Below are positions 52,249-64,000 of a stretch of 64,000 nt of DNA, one piece after another (position 1 is the stretch's first letter; the number at the start of each line of letters is the position of its first letter). The notes under the pieces are model-generated. The model made no database searches, was not told where the DNA came from, and was given only the letters and a program-made list of their open reading frames with translations. Source of the DNA: Drosophila persimilis (Eukaryota > Arthropoda > Insecta > Diptera > Drosophilidae); the NCBI RefSeq assembly GCF_003286085.1, contig NW_020825313.1:1302001-1366000 (forward strand), read 5' to 3'. The position numbers were made by a program, and so were the translations under genes.

Positions 52249-55200
52249 AGCTCTAAAATATACTCTTCCTCTACAAGCTTTTCTAAGTCACTGTCATACT
52301 TTGTCCTCATTTTTATGCCTGTCAAAATCTTAAATGGGGATATCTTGGTACTTCTCGGAGGAGTGGAGTTTATAAACGATTGTACCCTACCAACATGCTT
52401 GTACCAGGCTTTCGGATCTTCTGCGCAAAGCTTTGTTAACATAGTAGTAACGACCTTATTAATTCGCTCTACCTGTCCATTACCACGCGGCACTCCTGTC
52501 GCTATCAGCAAATGTTGGATGTTGGATGTTCCTTACAATATTCCTCGAAAACATTAGCAGTAAATGCAGCGCCTCTATCCGTGATCACACGCTTCGGGTT
52601 TCCAAAAACTTCGCCCTGTTTCTGCAACCTATCAACCACATCATCAGCGCCTGTACTCTTTGTTGGATAAAGCCAGACAAATTTAGAAAAAGCGTCGACA
52701 ACTACTAGGACGTGGTTATACTGTTTCTTAGTCAACTCCATCGGTCCAATATGGTCAATATGATACGTTTGCAAAGGCTCATCAGATTTGTCAATTACAT
52801 TCAAATACCCTTCTTTCTTTCCACATTTTGCGTCGCTCACAATGCACTCCACACACGACTTAACAATCCTATCCACTTTTCCTAACAACTCTGGAATAAA
52901 GTATTCGCGCTGCACTAAATCGATAGTTCTTTTGACACCAAAATGACCCTGACGATGAGCAATCATTATGATTTCGCTTTCCATCCCAGATGGTATTACG
53001 ATCAACTCTTTAACTGGATCCTTGTGCAAAATGTCATACTTCAAATAAAAGTCGTCGTAAGAACCCGACTCTAGCACCTTACAAATTGCTGATATCCAAA
53101 TATCCTGACGTTGAGCCTGCTTTATTCGATGTCTCAGTGAATCTTCCAACAACAAACAATGCACTCTACTCAATGCATCGACGTGTTTCATCTTTGTCCC
53201 TGAACGATGCTCAATTTCATAATCGAAGTCCTGAAGAAAAATGGCCCAACGAGATACCTTAACTGGAACATCTTGTTTCCTCATCGTTAACGCAAAAGCA
53301 TTACAGTCAGTAATAATTTTTATCTTTCTCCCAAGCAAATACACTCTCCACTTCTTTAAAGCCTGCACTATAGCGAGTACTTCAAGCTCGTATGAAGGAT
53401 ACTTTTCTTCAGCTGGGGTTGTCTTACGACTCATATATTCTACCGGGTGGAAACATTGATCCTCTGAGTCCATTTGCAAAAGTATAGCTCCATACCCATA
53501 CATACTTGCATCGCAGTGAACTTCAGTTTTGCCCTTCTGATTAAACAACTTTAAAACAGGAGAACAGGATAAATAAACTTTCAACTGATTGAATGATGCC
53601 AACTCTTCTTCACCCATTTTGAAAGAAACATCCTTTTTCATCAAGTTTGTCAGTGGTCTGGCCACGACAGCAAAATCCTTAACAAATCTACGGAAATAGG
53701 AAGTTAGGCCCAAATAGCGTTGAACTTGTTTCCTGTCTCTCGGAATTGGAAAATTTTCAACTGCCGAAGTTTTATCTTGAGATGGTCTTATCGTTGAATT
53801 CTCTATTATGTAACCCAAAAAATTAACCTTGCGCTGTAACACTTGCGATTTCTCCCATTTTATGCGTAATCCTGAAATCTCTGCGATACTCAACACCTTC
53901 TTTAATTTTTCAAGTCCTTCTTGCACATCCTTTGATGGAATAATAATATCGTCCATATACAAAATCAAAATACCGTCATCTATCAATGGTCTGAAAACAG
54001 CATATATGTACCTCATAAATACTGGAGGGGAGTTAGTCATCCCAAATGGTACATAATTAAATTCATACTGTCCACTCTGTGTGACAAAAGAGGTATATTT
54101 ACGAGAATCCTCATGTACTGGCACGTGAAAAAACCCATTAGACAAGTCCAACGTAGTGAAAACACGTCCATCCTGAAGCTTGAGTAAAACATCGTCGATT
54201 AACGCCATTGGAAAATTGTCACGAATTATCTTTTCATTAAGTTTTTTATAATCACAACAAAGTCTTTTTGAGCCATCCTTCTTGGCGACAAGCACTACAG
54301 GGGACGAGTATTCAGAAACACTATGGCGAATTATTCCCTCCTTTAACCAATCCCTGACCTGCTTATCGACTTTCTCATTGTCCACGTAAGGTAGGCGTCT
54401 AGGTCTTTGACGGACCGGTACTTCATCTGACAATATTATCTTCATTTCAACAGGGCTGTTTTCTGGTTTTACGGGCTTATAATTTTCTACCAATCCTGCT
54501 ATTATTGACCTCACCTCACGGTTCAAATGCGACAGGTCTATTCCTCGTGAAAACTCTTCAATAATATTGCTCGACAGTATCTGATGGAACGTCTTTTCCA
54601 ATTCATCAATTGCGCTCCCTGAATCCGGAGGCCTGCTCACTTGAGTATCACTATATTTAATGAACTCTAGATTGCGGCTTCCTTTAGTGAAACTACTGCT
54701 AACATACTCCTTTTCCGGTGGAACTTCAACCTCCCCTTGACGGATGTCATTTATTGAATGAAAGAAAACTCCTTTCTTCCCTATGCTTGCACTGACAAAA
54801 TCAAGAACATCACTTCCAATTACACCTTCGTACAGGGTATCATCGTCACGGACTACATGGAAACACATTTCCAAAGGAACGTCATCCAACTTAGTAACAA
54901 CATTAAATGAACCCAACGTATATATTTTCTTGCCTCCTATTCCGATCAATTCTTTTATATCGTTTTTCAACGCAACTGGGAAAATCTTTCTGTAGACTTT
55001 CTCGCTCATGGTACAAATATCGCTGCCAGAATCAAACAATGCAGTGATATCTTCATTACCGATTTCAACATTCTTAAAAGCCCGATTAAAACTGGTCTGA
55101 GAAAATTGCTGGACATTTGAAATTTTCTTCTCTGTTGCCATTCGTGAACCTTTTGCCTCGCATTGATTTGCCTTGTGACCTAGTTGATTGCAATTAAAAC

Positions 55201-55327
55201 ATTTGACGGCACTTTCCTTGCAATACTTTGCAATATGATTACTACCTCCACATTTGAAACAACGCCTTTCATCCTTGATTTTTACCGAACTATTCTCAAA
55301 CTTTGGGTTTGCCTTTAGCGTACTTCC
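52249..55327 (-). pseudogene. pol: Element F nucleocapsid and pol, unit 1 (longest F coding copy)
   Basis: Just after the gag stop come two knuckles (CFKCGGSNHIAKYC, CFNCNQLGHKANQC; 55327-55142). The open frame 55141-52505 (878 residues) has protease ALFDSGSDICTMS near 34. RT: SSPVVLVAKKDGSKRLC, FTTLDLSNGFFHVPV and catalytic LYMDDIIIPSKD near 400. RNase H: EVHCDASMYGYGAIL, SYELEVLAIVQALKKW, IITDCNAF. Integrase: HHCC (HRQGHFGVKRT, CVECIV), IDHIGPM and VITDRGAAF. A frame change after EYCKEH ends it; the core Glu (GQVERINKV) is in 52511-52249, which is cut by E LTR sequence. CsRn1-like Ty3/gypsy is possible. Confidence 0.9.
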
Positions 55328-56155
55328 TTAATTTGCACTGATCTTTTCATAAATCTTAATTTGCTCACGAAAATCTTTAAAATTGTTTGCTTGGTACAGA
55401 CAGCTTTTGTTTTGCTTGGAGTCTGGAATGCCCTCAATAATATATTCAATAATACTTTCTTCATCTAGCTGGGATTGACTTGCCAAGGTACACATGCTAT
55501 AAAAATATTCAATTAAAGTCTCTTTATGGGTCTTCTTTCTATTTTCTAATAGCTTATGAACTTGCTTTGCCGTTAACTTCTCACTGAATTCACTTTTTAG
55601 TGCTTCCTTCAGAGAATTCCAATCATTAATGCCTGATTGACTGCTCAAAAATAATTTCGCTGCACCTTTCACTAATGTCCTGCCATATATAAACTTTTGC
55701 AAATCATTCCAATTCACTGTTAAGGCATTAAGTTCAAAATCACGTAGCCAGTCATCAACATCCGGAGAACCATTGCCCGTAAATGCTGAAAGGGATTCTT
55801 CGATGTCTCTTAATGTGAACGCCATGTTTACTGAACTACCAACTGCTGCTTCTCCTACCGAATTTAAAATTGGCGCGTCTTCTGTCTGTTCGTCCCCAGT
55901 TATATTGATCGTTTCTTTGTATACAGATTCTTCGTTTTCGTCTTGATCTAGTCTAAAGTACGAATATAGTCTCTCCCGTAAAACTGATTTAACACCTGAA
56001 TGCTGCAGATGTAGCTCTTTCAATTTTTCCTTCAACTCTGCTACGGTTAGGTCTAAGATTTCTTCGCGTTGCATATTACAATTAGCTAAAATATAGTTTA
56101 CGTTAAATCCGCTTCCTAAAATTTGCAACACCTTAAATCTATTCTGTATATTCAA
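55328..56155 (-). CDS. gag: Element F gag (capsid part), unit 1
   Basis: 275 residues ending YEKISAN at TAA (55328-55330). It is in frame with nucleocapsid and pol, so one stop separates capsid from the rest. The SAP-like motif near residue 36-65 is unusual for gag. A second Met (MQREEIL, residue 28) is an alternative start. 17 bp upstream, F sequence ends and the E LTR fragment of unit 2 begins in sense orientation. Confidence 0.87.
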   Translation of the reverse strand: MNIQNRFKVLQILGSGFNVNYILANCNMQREEILDLTVAELKEKLKELHLQHSGVKSVLRERLYSYFRLDQDENEESVYKETINITGDEQTEDAPILNSVGEAAVGSSVNMAFTLRDIEESLSAFTGNGSPDVDDWLRDFELNALTVNWNDLQKFIYGRTLVKGAAKLFLSSQSGINDWNSLKEALKSEFSEKLTAKQVHKLLENRKKTHKETLIEYFYSMCTLASQSQLDEESIIEYIIEGIPDSKQNKSCLYQANNFKDFREQIKIYEKISAN

Positions 56156-56171
56156 TTCATATTCATATATT

Positions 56172-57178
56172 CATACAAAAAAAACAAATCTAATTTATAG
56201 GACAGACTTGTCTTCGTTGGCACTTTCGTCAGCGGGGATAGTTGGTTTCGTTATCCCTAGCAGGGTCCCACCCTTCCATGAGCGCTCCCTTTTCATATTC
56301 AGGGTCCCACTCCTCTTCTCGCTCTCGTCCCACCCAACTACCGTTTTCTATTCACTCATGACTCTTTTCAAATTTTCATTTTTATATCCATTATATTTTC
56401 TTACTTATCTTCTTGAACATTAATTCATAATCTAGGTTTATATAACGGAAACAACTACTAACACAAAAAATACTAACACAAAAAAAATAAACCCTATTTC
56501 GGCCGAGTTGGCAGCCCCCTTTGATAGAAGTTGTTGCTTCCTGATGCTTGCGTTTACGTTTAATCGTGGTGTTTTTTTTATATGATCGTGATATATTGTT
56601 TAATTGTGGGTCGGACGGGTGTAGATGTGTGAAATGTGGTGATGTTATGTGATGTGTTGTGAATGAGGGTATACATGCGTGGGTTGGGTGTGATGTGGGT
56701 GGATGAAGGTGTGTGACATTGATTCGTGTGGGTTTATTTCTGCTTTGACGTCCGGATTCTTTCCCCGGGGGGGTTGGTGTGTGGACAGAAACGTGTCTCC
56801 AGTCGGTGCTCCGCGGACGGTTCCTTGGTGTCGGTGCTCCGCTGACGGTTCTCGCAACAGTTTTCCGGCCTGGCCAGTACCGGGGTGCTGCTGCCGCTGT
56901 CCGCCGCTTCTGCTGATGTTGATGCCTGCCGCTGATGTCTTGGTGGGATCGTCGTCTCCACGATCACCAATTTTGTTTCCTTTTTTTTTCTTTTCAGGGC
57001 ACGTGCGGCCTCCACTATTCTCCACCGGAAACTCTCTCTTTCTTTTCTTCCTCCTCGACCCGTTTCCTTTTCTCCCACGCAACTCTGCCACTGCTTCCCA
57101 GGATCCACTATAGATGCCGCTGTCTCTTTCTTCTCCAGCCCTGACACTTATCGGCTCTCTCCAAAACCGCCCATAACA
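56172..57178 (-). repeat. E LTR fragment, unit 2
   Basis: 1007 bp, differing from unit 1 at a few positions (for example GGCCGAGTTGG at 56501 against GGCCGAATTGG, and GAAGGTGTG against GAAGGTATG). It lies directly upstream, on the minus strand, of unit 1 gag. Confidence 0.92.
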
Positions 57179-60100
57179 AGCTCTAAAATATACTCTTCCT
57201 CTACAAGCTTTTCTAAGTCACTGTCATACTTTGTCCTCATTTTTATGCCTGTCAAAATCTTAAATGGGGATATCTTGGTACTTCTCGGAGGAGTGGAGTT
57301 TATAAACGATTGTACCCTACCAACATGCTTGTACCAGGCTTTCGGATCTTCTGCGCAAAGCTTTGTTAACATAGTAGTAACGACCTTATTAATTCGCTCT
57401 ACCTGTCCATTACCACGCGGCACTCCTGTCGCTATCAGCAAATGTTGGATGTTGGATGTTCCTTACAATATTCCTCGAAAACATTAGCAGTAAATGCAGC
57501 GCCTCTATCCGTGATCACACGCTTCGGGTTTCCAAAAACTTCGCCCTGTTTCTGCAACCTATCAACCACATCATCAGCGCCTGTACTCTTTGTTGGATAA
57601 AGCCAGACAAATTTAGAAAAAGCGTCGACAACTACTAGGACGTGGTTATACTGTTTCTTAGTCAACTCCATCGGTCCAATATGGTCAATATGATACGTTT
57701 GCAAAGGCTCATCAGATTTGTCAATTACATTCAAATACCCTTCTTTCTTTCCACATTTTGCGTCGCTCACAATGCACTCCACACACGACTTAACAATCCT
57801 ATCCACTTTTCCTAACAACTCTGGAATAAAGTATTCGCGCTGCACTAAATCGATAGTTCTTTTGACACCAAAATGACCCTGACGATGAGCAATCATTATG
57901 ATTTCGCTTTCCATCCCAGATGGTATTACGATCAACTCTTTAACTGGATCCTTGTGCAAAATGTCATACTTCAAATAAAAGTCGTCGTAAGAACCCGACT
58001 CTAGCACCTTACAAATTGCTGATATCCAAATATCCTGACGTTGAGCCTGCTTTATTCGATGTCTCAGTGAATCTTCCAACAACAAACAATGCACTCTACT
58101 CAATGCATCGACGTGTTTCATCTTTGTCCCTGAACGATGCTCAATTTCATAATCGAAGTCCTGAAGAAAAATGGCCCAACGAGATACCTTAACTGGAACA
58201 TCTTGTTTCCTCATCGTTAACGCAAAAGCATTACAGTCAGTAATAATTTTTATCTTTCTCCCAAGCAAATACACTCTCCACTTCTTTAAAGCCTGCACTA
58301 TAGCGAGTACTTCAAGCTCGTATGAAGGATACTTTTCTTCAGCTGGGGTTGTCTTACGACTCATATATTCTACCGGGTGGAAACATTGATCCTCTGAGTC
58401 CATTTGCAAAAGTATAGCTCCATACCCATACATACTTGCATCGCAGTGAACTTCAGTTTTGCCCTTCTGATTAAACAACTTTAAAACAGGAGAACAGGAT
58501 AAATAAACTTTCAACTGATTGAATGATGCCAACTCTTCTTCACCCATTTTGAAAGAAACATCCTTTTTCATCAAGTTTGTCAGTGGTCTGGCCACGACAG
58601 CAAAATCCTTAACAAATCTACGGAAATAGGAAGTTAGGCCCAAATAGCGTTGAACTTGTTTCCTGTCTCTCGGAATTGGAAAATTTTCAACTGCCGAAGT
58701 TTTATCTTGAGATGGTCTTATCGTTGAATTCTCTATTATGTAACCCAAAAAATTAACCTTGCGCTGTAACACTTGCGATTTCTCCCATTTTATGCGTAAT
58801 CCTGAAATCTCTGCGATACTCAACACCTTCTTTAATTTTTCAAGTCCTTCTTGCACATCCTTTGATGGAATAATAATATCGTCCATATACAAAATCAAAA
58901 TACCGTCATCTATCAATGGTCTGAAAACAGCATATATGTACCTCATAAATACTGGAGGGGAGTTAGTCATCCCAAATGGTACATAATTAAATTCATACTG
59001 TCCACTCTGTGTGACAAAAGAGGTATATTTACGAGAATCCTCATGTACTGGCACGTGAAAAAACCCATTAGACAAGTCCAACGTAGTGAAAACACGTCCA
59101 TCCTGAAGCTTGAGTAAAACATCGTCGATTAACGCCATTGGAAAATTGTCACGAATTATCTTTTCATTAAGTTTTTTATAATCACAACAAAGTCTTTTTG
59201 AGCCATCCTTCTTGGCGACAAGCACTACAGGGGACGAGTATTCAGAAACACTATGGCGAATTATTCCCTCCTTTAACCAATCCCTGACCTGCTTATCGAC
59301 TTTCTCATTGTCCACGTAAGGTAGGCGTCTAGGTCTTTGACGGACCGGTACTTCATCTGACAATATTATCTTCATTTCAACAGGGCTGTTTTCTGGTTTT
59401 ACGGGCTTATAATTTTCTACCAATCCTGCTATTATTGACCTCACCTCACGGTTCAAATGCGACAGGTCTATTCCTCGTGAAAACTCTTCAATAATATTGC
59501 TCGACAGTATCTGATGGAACGTCTTTTCCAATTCATCAATTGCGCTCCCTGAATCCGGAGGCCTGCTCACTTGAGTATCACTATATTTAATGAACTCTAG
59601 ATTGCGGCTTCCTTTAGTGAAACTACTGCTAACATACTCCTTTTCCGGTGGAACTTCAACCTCCCCTTGACGGATGTCATTTATTGAATGAAAGAAAACT
59701 CCTTTCTTCCCTATGCTTGCACTGACAAAATCAAGAACATCACTTCCAATTACACCTTCGTACAGGGTATCATCGTCACGGACTACATGGAAACACATTT
59801 CCAAAGGAACGTCATCCAACTTAGTAACAACATTAAATGAACCCAACGTATATATTTTCTTGCCTCCTATTCCGATCAATTCTTTTATATCGTTTTTCAA
59901 CGCAACTGGGAAAATCTTTCTGTAGACTTTCTCGCTCATGGTACAAATATCGCTGCCAGAATCAAACAATGCAGTGATATCTTCATTACCGATTTCAACA
60001 TTCTTAAAAGCCCGATTAAAACTGGTCTGAGAAAATTGCTGGACATTTGAAATTTTCTTCTCTGTTGCCATTCGTGAACCTTTTGCCTCGCATTGATTTG

Positions 60101-60257
60101 CCTTGTGACCTAGTTGATTGCAATTAAAACATTTGACGGCACTTTCCTTGCAATACTTTGCAATATGATTACTACCTCCACATTTGAAACAACGCCTTTC
60201 ATCCTTGATTTTTACCGAACTATTCTCAAACTTTGGGTTTGCCTTTAGCGTACTTCC
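57179..60257 (-). pseudogene. pol: Element F nucleocapsid and pol, unit 2
   Basis: Same 878-residue frame (60071-57435) and same integrase remainder (57441-57179) as unit 1, with the same frame change after EYCKEH. The translated proteins of the two units look identical. Confidence 0.9.
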
Positions 60258-61084
60258 TTAATTTGCACTGATCTTTTCATAAATCTTAATTTGCTCACGA
60301 AAATCTTTAAAATTGTTTGCTTGGTACAGACAGCTTTTGTTTTGCTTGGAGTCTGGAATGCCCTCAATAATATATTCAATAATACTTTCTTCATCTAGCT
60401 GGGATTGACTTGCCAAGGTACACATGCTATAAAAATATTCAATTAAAGTCTCTTTATGGGTCTTCTTTCTATTTTCTAATAGCTTATGAACTTGCTTTGC
60501 CGTTAACTTCTCACTGAATTCACTTTTTAGTGCTTCTTTCAGAGAATTCCAATCATTAATGCCTGATTGACTGCTCAAAAATAATTTCGCTGCACCTTTC
60601 ACTAATGTCCGCCATATATAAACTTTTGCAAATCATTCCAATTCACTGTTAAGGCATTAAGTTCAAAATCACGTAGCCAGTCATCAACATCCGGAGAACC
60701 ATTGCCCGTAAATGCTGAAAGGGATTCTTCGATGTCTCTTAATGTGAACGCCATGTTTACTGAACTACCAACTGCTGCTTCTCCTACCGAATTTAAAATT
60801 GGCGCGTCTTCTGTCTGTTCGTCCCCAGTTATATTGATCGTTTCTTTGTATACAGATTCTTCGTTTTCGTCTTGATCTAGTCTAAAGTACGAATATAGTC
60901 TCTCCCGTAAAACTGATTTAACACCTGAATGCTGCAGATGTAGCTCTTTCAATTTTTCCTTCAACTCTGCTACGGTTAGGTCTAAGATTTCTTCGCGTTG
61001 CATATTACAATTAGCTAAAATATAGTTTACGTTAAATCCGCTTCCTAAAATTTGCAACACCTTAAATCTATTCTGTATATTCAA
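60258..61084 (-). pseudogene. gag: Element F gag, unit 2, one-base deletion
   Basis: A single T is missing at about 60611 (GTCCGCC for GTCCTGCC), splitting the frame into 61084-60602 and 60602-60258. This accounts for the unit being 4929 bp long and distinguishes it from units 0 and 1. Confidence 0.9.
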
Positions 61085-61100
61085 TTCATATTCATATATT

Positions 61101-62107
61101 CATACAAAAAAAACAAATCTAATTTATAGGACAGACTTGTCTTCGTTGGCACTTTCGTCAGCGGGGATAGTTGGTTTCGTTATCCCTAGCAGGGTCCCAC
61201 CCTTCCATGAGCGCTCCCTTTTCATATTCAGGGTCCCACTCCTCTTCTCGCTCTCGTCCCACCCAACTACCGTTTTCTATTCACTCATGACTCTTTTCAA
61301 ATTTTCATTTTTATATCCATTATATTTTCTTACTTATCTTCTTGAACATTAATTCATAATCTAGGTTTATATAACGGAAACAACTACTAACACAAAAAAT
61401 ACTAACACAAAAAAAATAAACCCTATTTCGGCCGAGTTGGCAGCCCCCTTTGATAGAAGTTGTTGCTTCCTGATGCTTGCGTTTACGTTTAATCGTGGTG
61501 TTTTTTTTATATGATCGTGATATATTGTTTAATTGTGGGTCGGACGGGTGTAGATGTGTGAAATGTGGTGATGTTATGTGATGTGTTGTGAATGAGGGTA
61601 TACATGCGTGGGTTGGGTGTGATGTGGGTGGATGAAGGTGTGTGACATTGATTCGTGTGGGTTTATTTCTGCTTTGACGTCCGGATTCTTTCCCCGGGGG
61701 GGTTGGTGTGTGGACAGAAACGTGTCTCCAGTCGGTGCTCCGCGGACGGTTCCTTGGTGTCGGTGCTCCGCTGACGGTTCTCGCAACAGTTTTCCGGCCT
61801 GGCCAGTACCGGGGTGCTGCTGCCGCTGTCCGCCGCTTCTGCTGATGTTGATGCCTGCCGCTGATGTCTTGGTGGGATCGTCGTCTCCACGATCACCAAT
61901 TTTGTTTCCTTTTTTTTTCTTTTCAGGGCACGTGCGGCCTCCACTATTCTCCACCGGAAACTCTCTCTTTCTTTTCTTCCTCCTCGACCCGTTTCCTTTT
62001 CTCCCACGCAACTCTGCCACTGCTTCCCAGGATCCACTATAGATGCCGCTGTCTCTTTCTTCTCCAGCCCTGACACTTATCGGCTCTCTCCAAAACCGCC
62101 CATAACA
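61101..62107 (-). repeat. E LTR fragment, unit 3
   Basis: Same 1007-bp fragment. It shares GGCCGAGTTGG (near 61430) with unit 2, which suggests that units 2 and 3 are the closest pair. Confidence 0.92.
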
Positions 62108-64000
62108 AGCTCTAAAATATACTCTTCCTCTACAAGCTTTTCTAAGTCACTGTCATACTTTGTCCTCATTTTTATGCCTGTCAAAATCTTAAATGGGGAT
62201 ATCTTGGTACTTCTCGGAGGAGTGGAGTTTATAAACGATTGTACCCTACCAACATGCTTGTACCAGGCTTTCGGATCTTCTGCGCAAAGCTTTGTTAACA
62301 TAGTAGTAACGACCTTATTAATTCGCTCTACCTGTCCATTACCACGCGGCACTCCTGTCGCTATCAGCAAATGTTGGATGTTGGATGTTCCTTACAATAT
62401 TCCTCGAAAACATTAGCAGTAAATGCAGCGCCTCTATCCGTGATCACACGCTTCGGGTTTCCAAAAACTTCGCCCTGTTTCTGCAACCTATCAACCACAT
62501 CATCAGCGCCTGTACTCTTTGTTGGATAAAGCCAGACAAATTTAGAAAAAGCGTCGACAACTACTAGGACGTGGTTATACTGTTTCTTAGTCAACTCCAT
62601 CGGTCCAATATGGTCAATATGATACGTTTGCAAAGGCTCATCAGATTTGTCAATTACATTCAAATACCCTTCTTTCTTTCCACATTTTGCGTCGCTCACA
62701 ATGCACTCCACACACGACTTAACAATCCTATCCACTTTTCCTAACAACTCTGGAATAAAGTATTCGCGCTGCACTAAATCGATAGTTCTTTTGACACCAA
62801 AATGACCCTGACGATGAGCAATCATTATGATTTCGCTTTCCATCCCAGATGGTATTACGATCAACTCTTTAACTGGATCCTTGTGCAAAATGTCATACTT
62901 CAAATAAAAGTCGTCGTAAGAACCCGACTCTAGCACCTTACAAATTGCTGATATCCAAATATCCTGACGTTGAGCCTGCTTTATTCGATGTCTCAGTGAA
63001 TCTTCCAACAACAAACAATGCACTCTACTCAATGCATCGACGTGTTTCATCTTTGTCCCTGAACGATGCTCAATTTCATAATCGAAGTCCTGAAGAAAAA
63101 TGGCCCAACGAGATACCTTAACTGGAACATCTTGTTTCCTCATCGTTAACGCAAAAGCATTACAGTCAGTAATAATTTTTATCTTTCTCCCAAGCAAATA
63201 CACTCTCCACTTCTTTAAAGCCTGCACTATAGCGAGTACTTCAAGCTCGTATGAAGGATACTTTTCTTCAGCTGGGGTTGTCTTACGACTCATATATTCT
63301 ACCGGGTGGAAACATTGATCCTCTGAGTCCATTTGCAAAAGTATAGCTCCATACCCATACATACTTGCATCGCAGTGAACTTCAGTTTTGCCCTTCTGAT
63401 TAAACAACTTTAAAACAGGAGAACAGGATAAATAAACTTTCAACTGATTGAATGATGCCAACTCTTCTTCACCCATTTTGAAAGAAACATCCTTTTTCAT
63501 CAAGTTTGTCAGTGGTCTGGCCACGACAGCAAAATCCTTAACAAATCTACGGAAATAGGAAGTTAGGCCCAAATAGCGTTGAACTTGTTTCCTGTCTCTC
63601 GGAATTGGAAAATTTTCAACTGCCGAAGTTTTATCTTGAGATGGTCTTATCGTTGAATTCTCTATTATGTAACCCAAAAAATTAACCTTGCGCTGTAACA
63701 CTTGCGATTTCTCCCATTTTATGCGTAATCCTGAAATCTCTGCGATACTCAACACCTTCTTTAATTTTTCAAGTCCTTCTTGCACATCCTTTGATGGAAT
63801 AATAATATCGTCCATATACAAAATCAAAATACCGTCATCTATCAATGGTCTGAAAACAGCATATATGTACCTCATAAATACTGGAGGGGAGTTAGTCATC
63901 CCAAATGGTACATAATTAAATTCATACTGTCCACTCTGTGTGACAAAAGAGGTATATTTACGAGAATCCTCATGTACTGGCACGTGAAAAAACCCATTAG
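62108..64000 (-). pseudogene. pol: Element F pol, unit 3, cut by window end
   Basis: Integrase remainder 62370-62108 and open frame from 62364 to the window end, beginning within RT (FNYVPFGMTNSPP, LYMDDIIIPSKD). Carries the shared integrase frame change. Gag and protease of this unit would lie beyond the window. Confidence 0.9.

Larger units (their letters stand above)
51242..64000 (-). repeat. Right tandem array: 4.93 kb units of E LTR fragment plus element F interior
   Basis: The CATAC junction recurs at 51242, 56172 and 61101, so units are 4930 and 4929 bp. Each holds about 1007 bp of E LTR (homologous to 47793-48816) and 3923 bp of F, from integrase to gag. The progenitor is the block 47793-51241. 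Differences between units are few: single bases in the LTR part and one base missing in unit 2 gag. The last unit runs off the window. The junction joins F leader to E LTR at a shared CATAC followed by A's. Confidence 0.95.

Noticed and set aside
51242..64000. A genuine new retrotransposon family with E-type LTRs and F coding region
   Set aside because: The 5' LTR copy lacks its end and is followed by no primer site, the integrase is cut short and frameshifted, and the join to F is explained by E inserted in F plus tandem duplication. It is treated as a chimeric array, not a mobile family.

Overview
The window is transposon-dense DNA from an insect, most likely constitutive heterochromatin of a Drosophila species. 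I see no host gene, rRNA, tRNA gene or CRISPR array. The evidence for the host is the element mix: BEL/Pao elements of several lineages, an Osvaldo/Ulysses-like Ty3/gypsy element, a second Ty3/gypsy element, CR1/jockey-like LINE fragments, two DINE-1/mini-me-like repeats with a GTCY-type microsatellite, and primer-binding sites that fit Drosophila tRNA-Lys, tRNA-Trp and tRNA-Asn 3' ends as I remember them. The species cannot be fixed from sequence alone.

Left part (1-14113). About three copies of a 3.37 kb composite unit stand head-to-tail. Each holds a wrecked roo-like BEL gag/RT, a short LTR with a tRNA-Lys primer site on the minus strand, and the start of a LINE endonuclease. The third copy is the least deleted and runs on into the rest of the LINE (to about 12250). 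It is followed by the 3' end of a second LINE and a decayed minus-strand gypsy RT.

Middle part (14114-33223). BEL element A (minus strand) is split by BEL element B (18307-27059), which is flanked by the 5-bp target duplication ATGCA. B itself contains a duplicated B 3' end and a foreign roo-like integrase fragment (D). A's 5' LTR is joined head-to-head to a plus-strand relative, A2. An inverted LINE piece follows, then two DINE-1-like copies that bracket a gypsy gag remnant.

Right part (33224-64000). This is a three-level nest. Ty3/gypsy element F carries the Osvaldo-like element E (33816-48816, target duplication AGCT) inside its integrase. E carries the intact BEL element C (39798-46649, target duplication GGATT, two 317-bp LTRs that look identical, one 1715-residue open polyprotein) in its leader. 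A block running from inside E's 5' LTR to F's gag leader has then been amplified in tandem at 4.93 kb per unit, to the window end. In every unit an E LTR fragment sits directly upstream of F gag in sense orientation.

Of all these elements only C looks complete. E has open gag and pol frames joined by a textbook -1 slippery heptamer, but its RNase H has lost the first catalytic segment. A lacks RT and B lacks RNase H. F has an in-frame stop after capsid and a shift in integrase shared by all units. Nearly all LTR elements lie on the minus strand, so a plus-strand transcript would be antisense to most of them, as in unistrand piRNA clusters; that is inference only.
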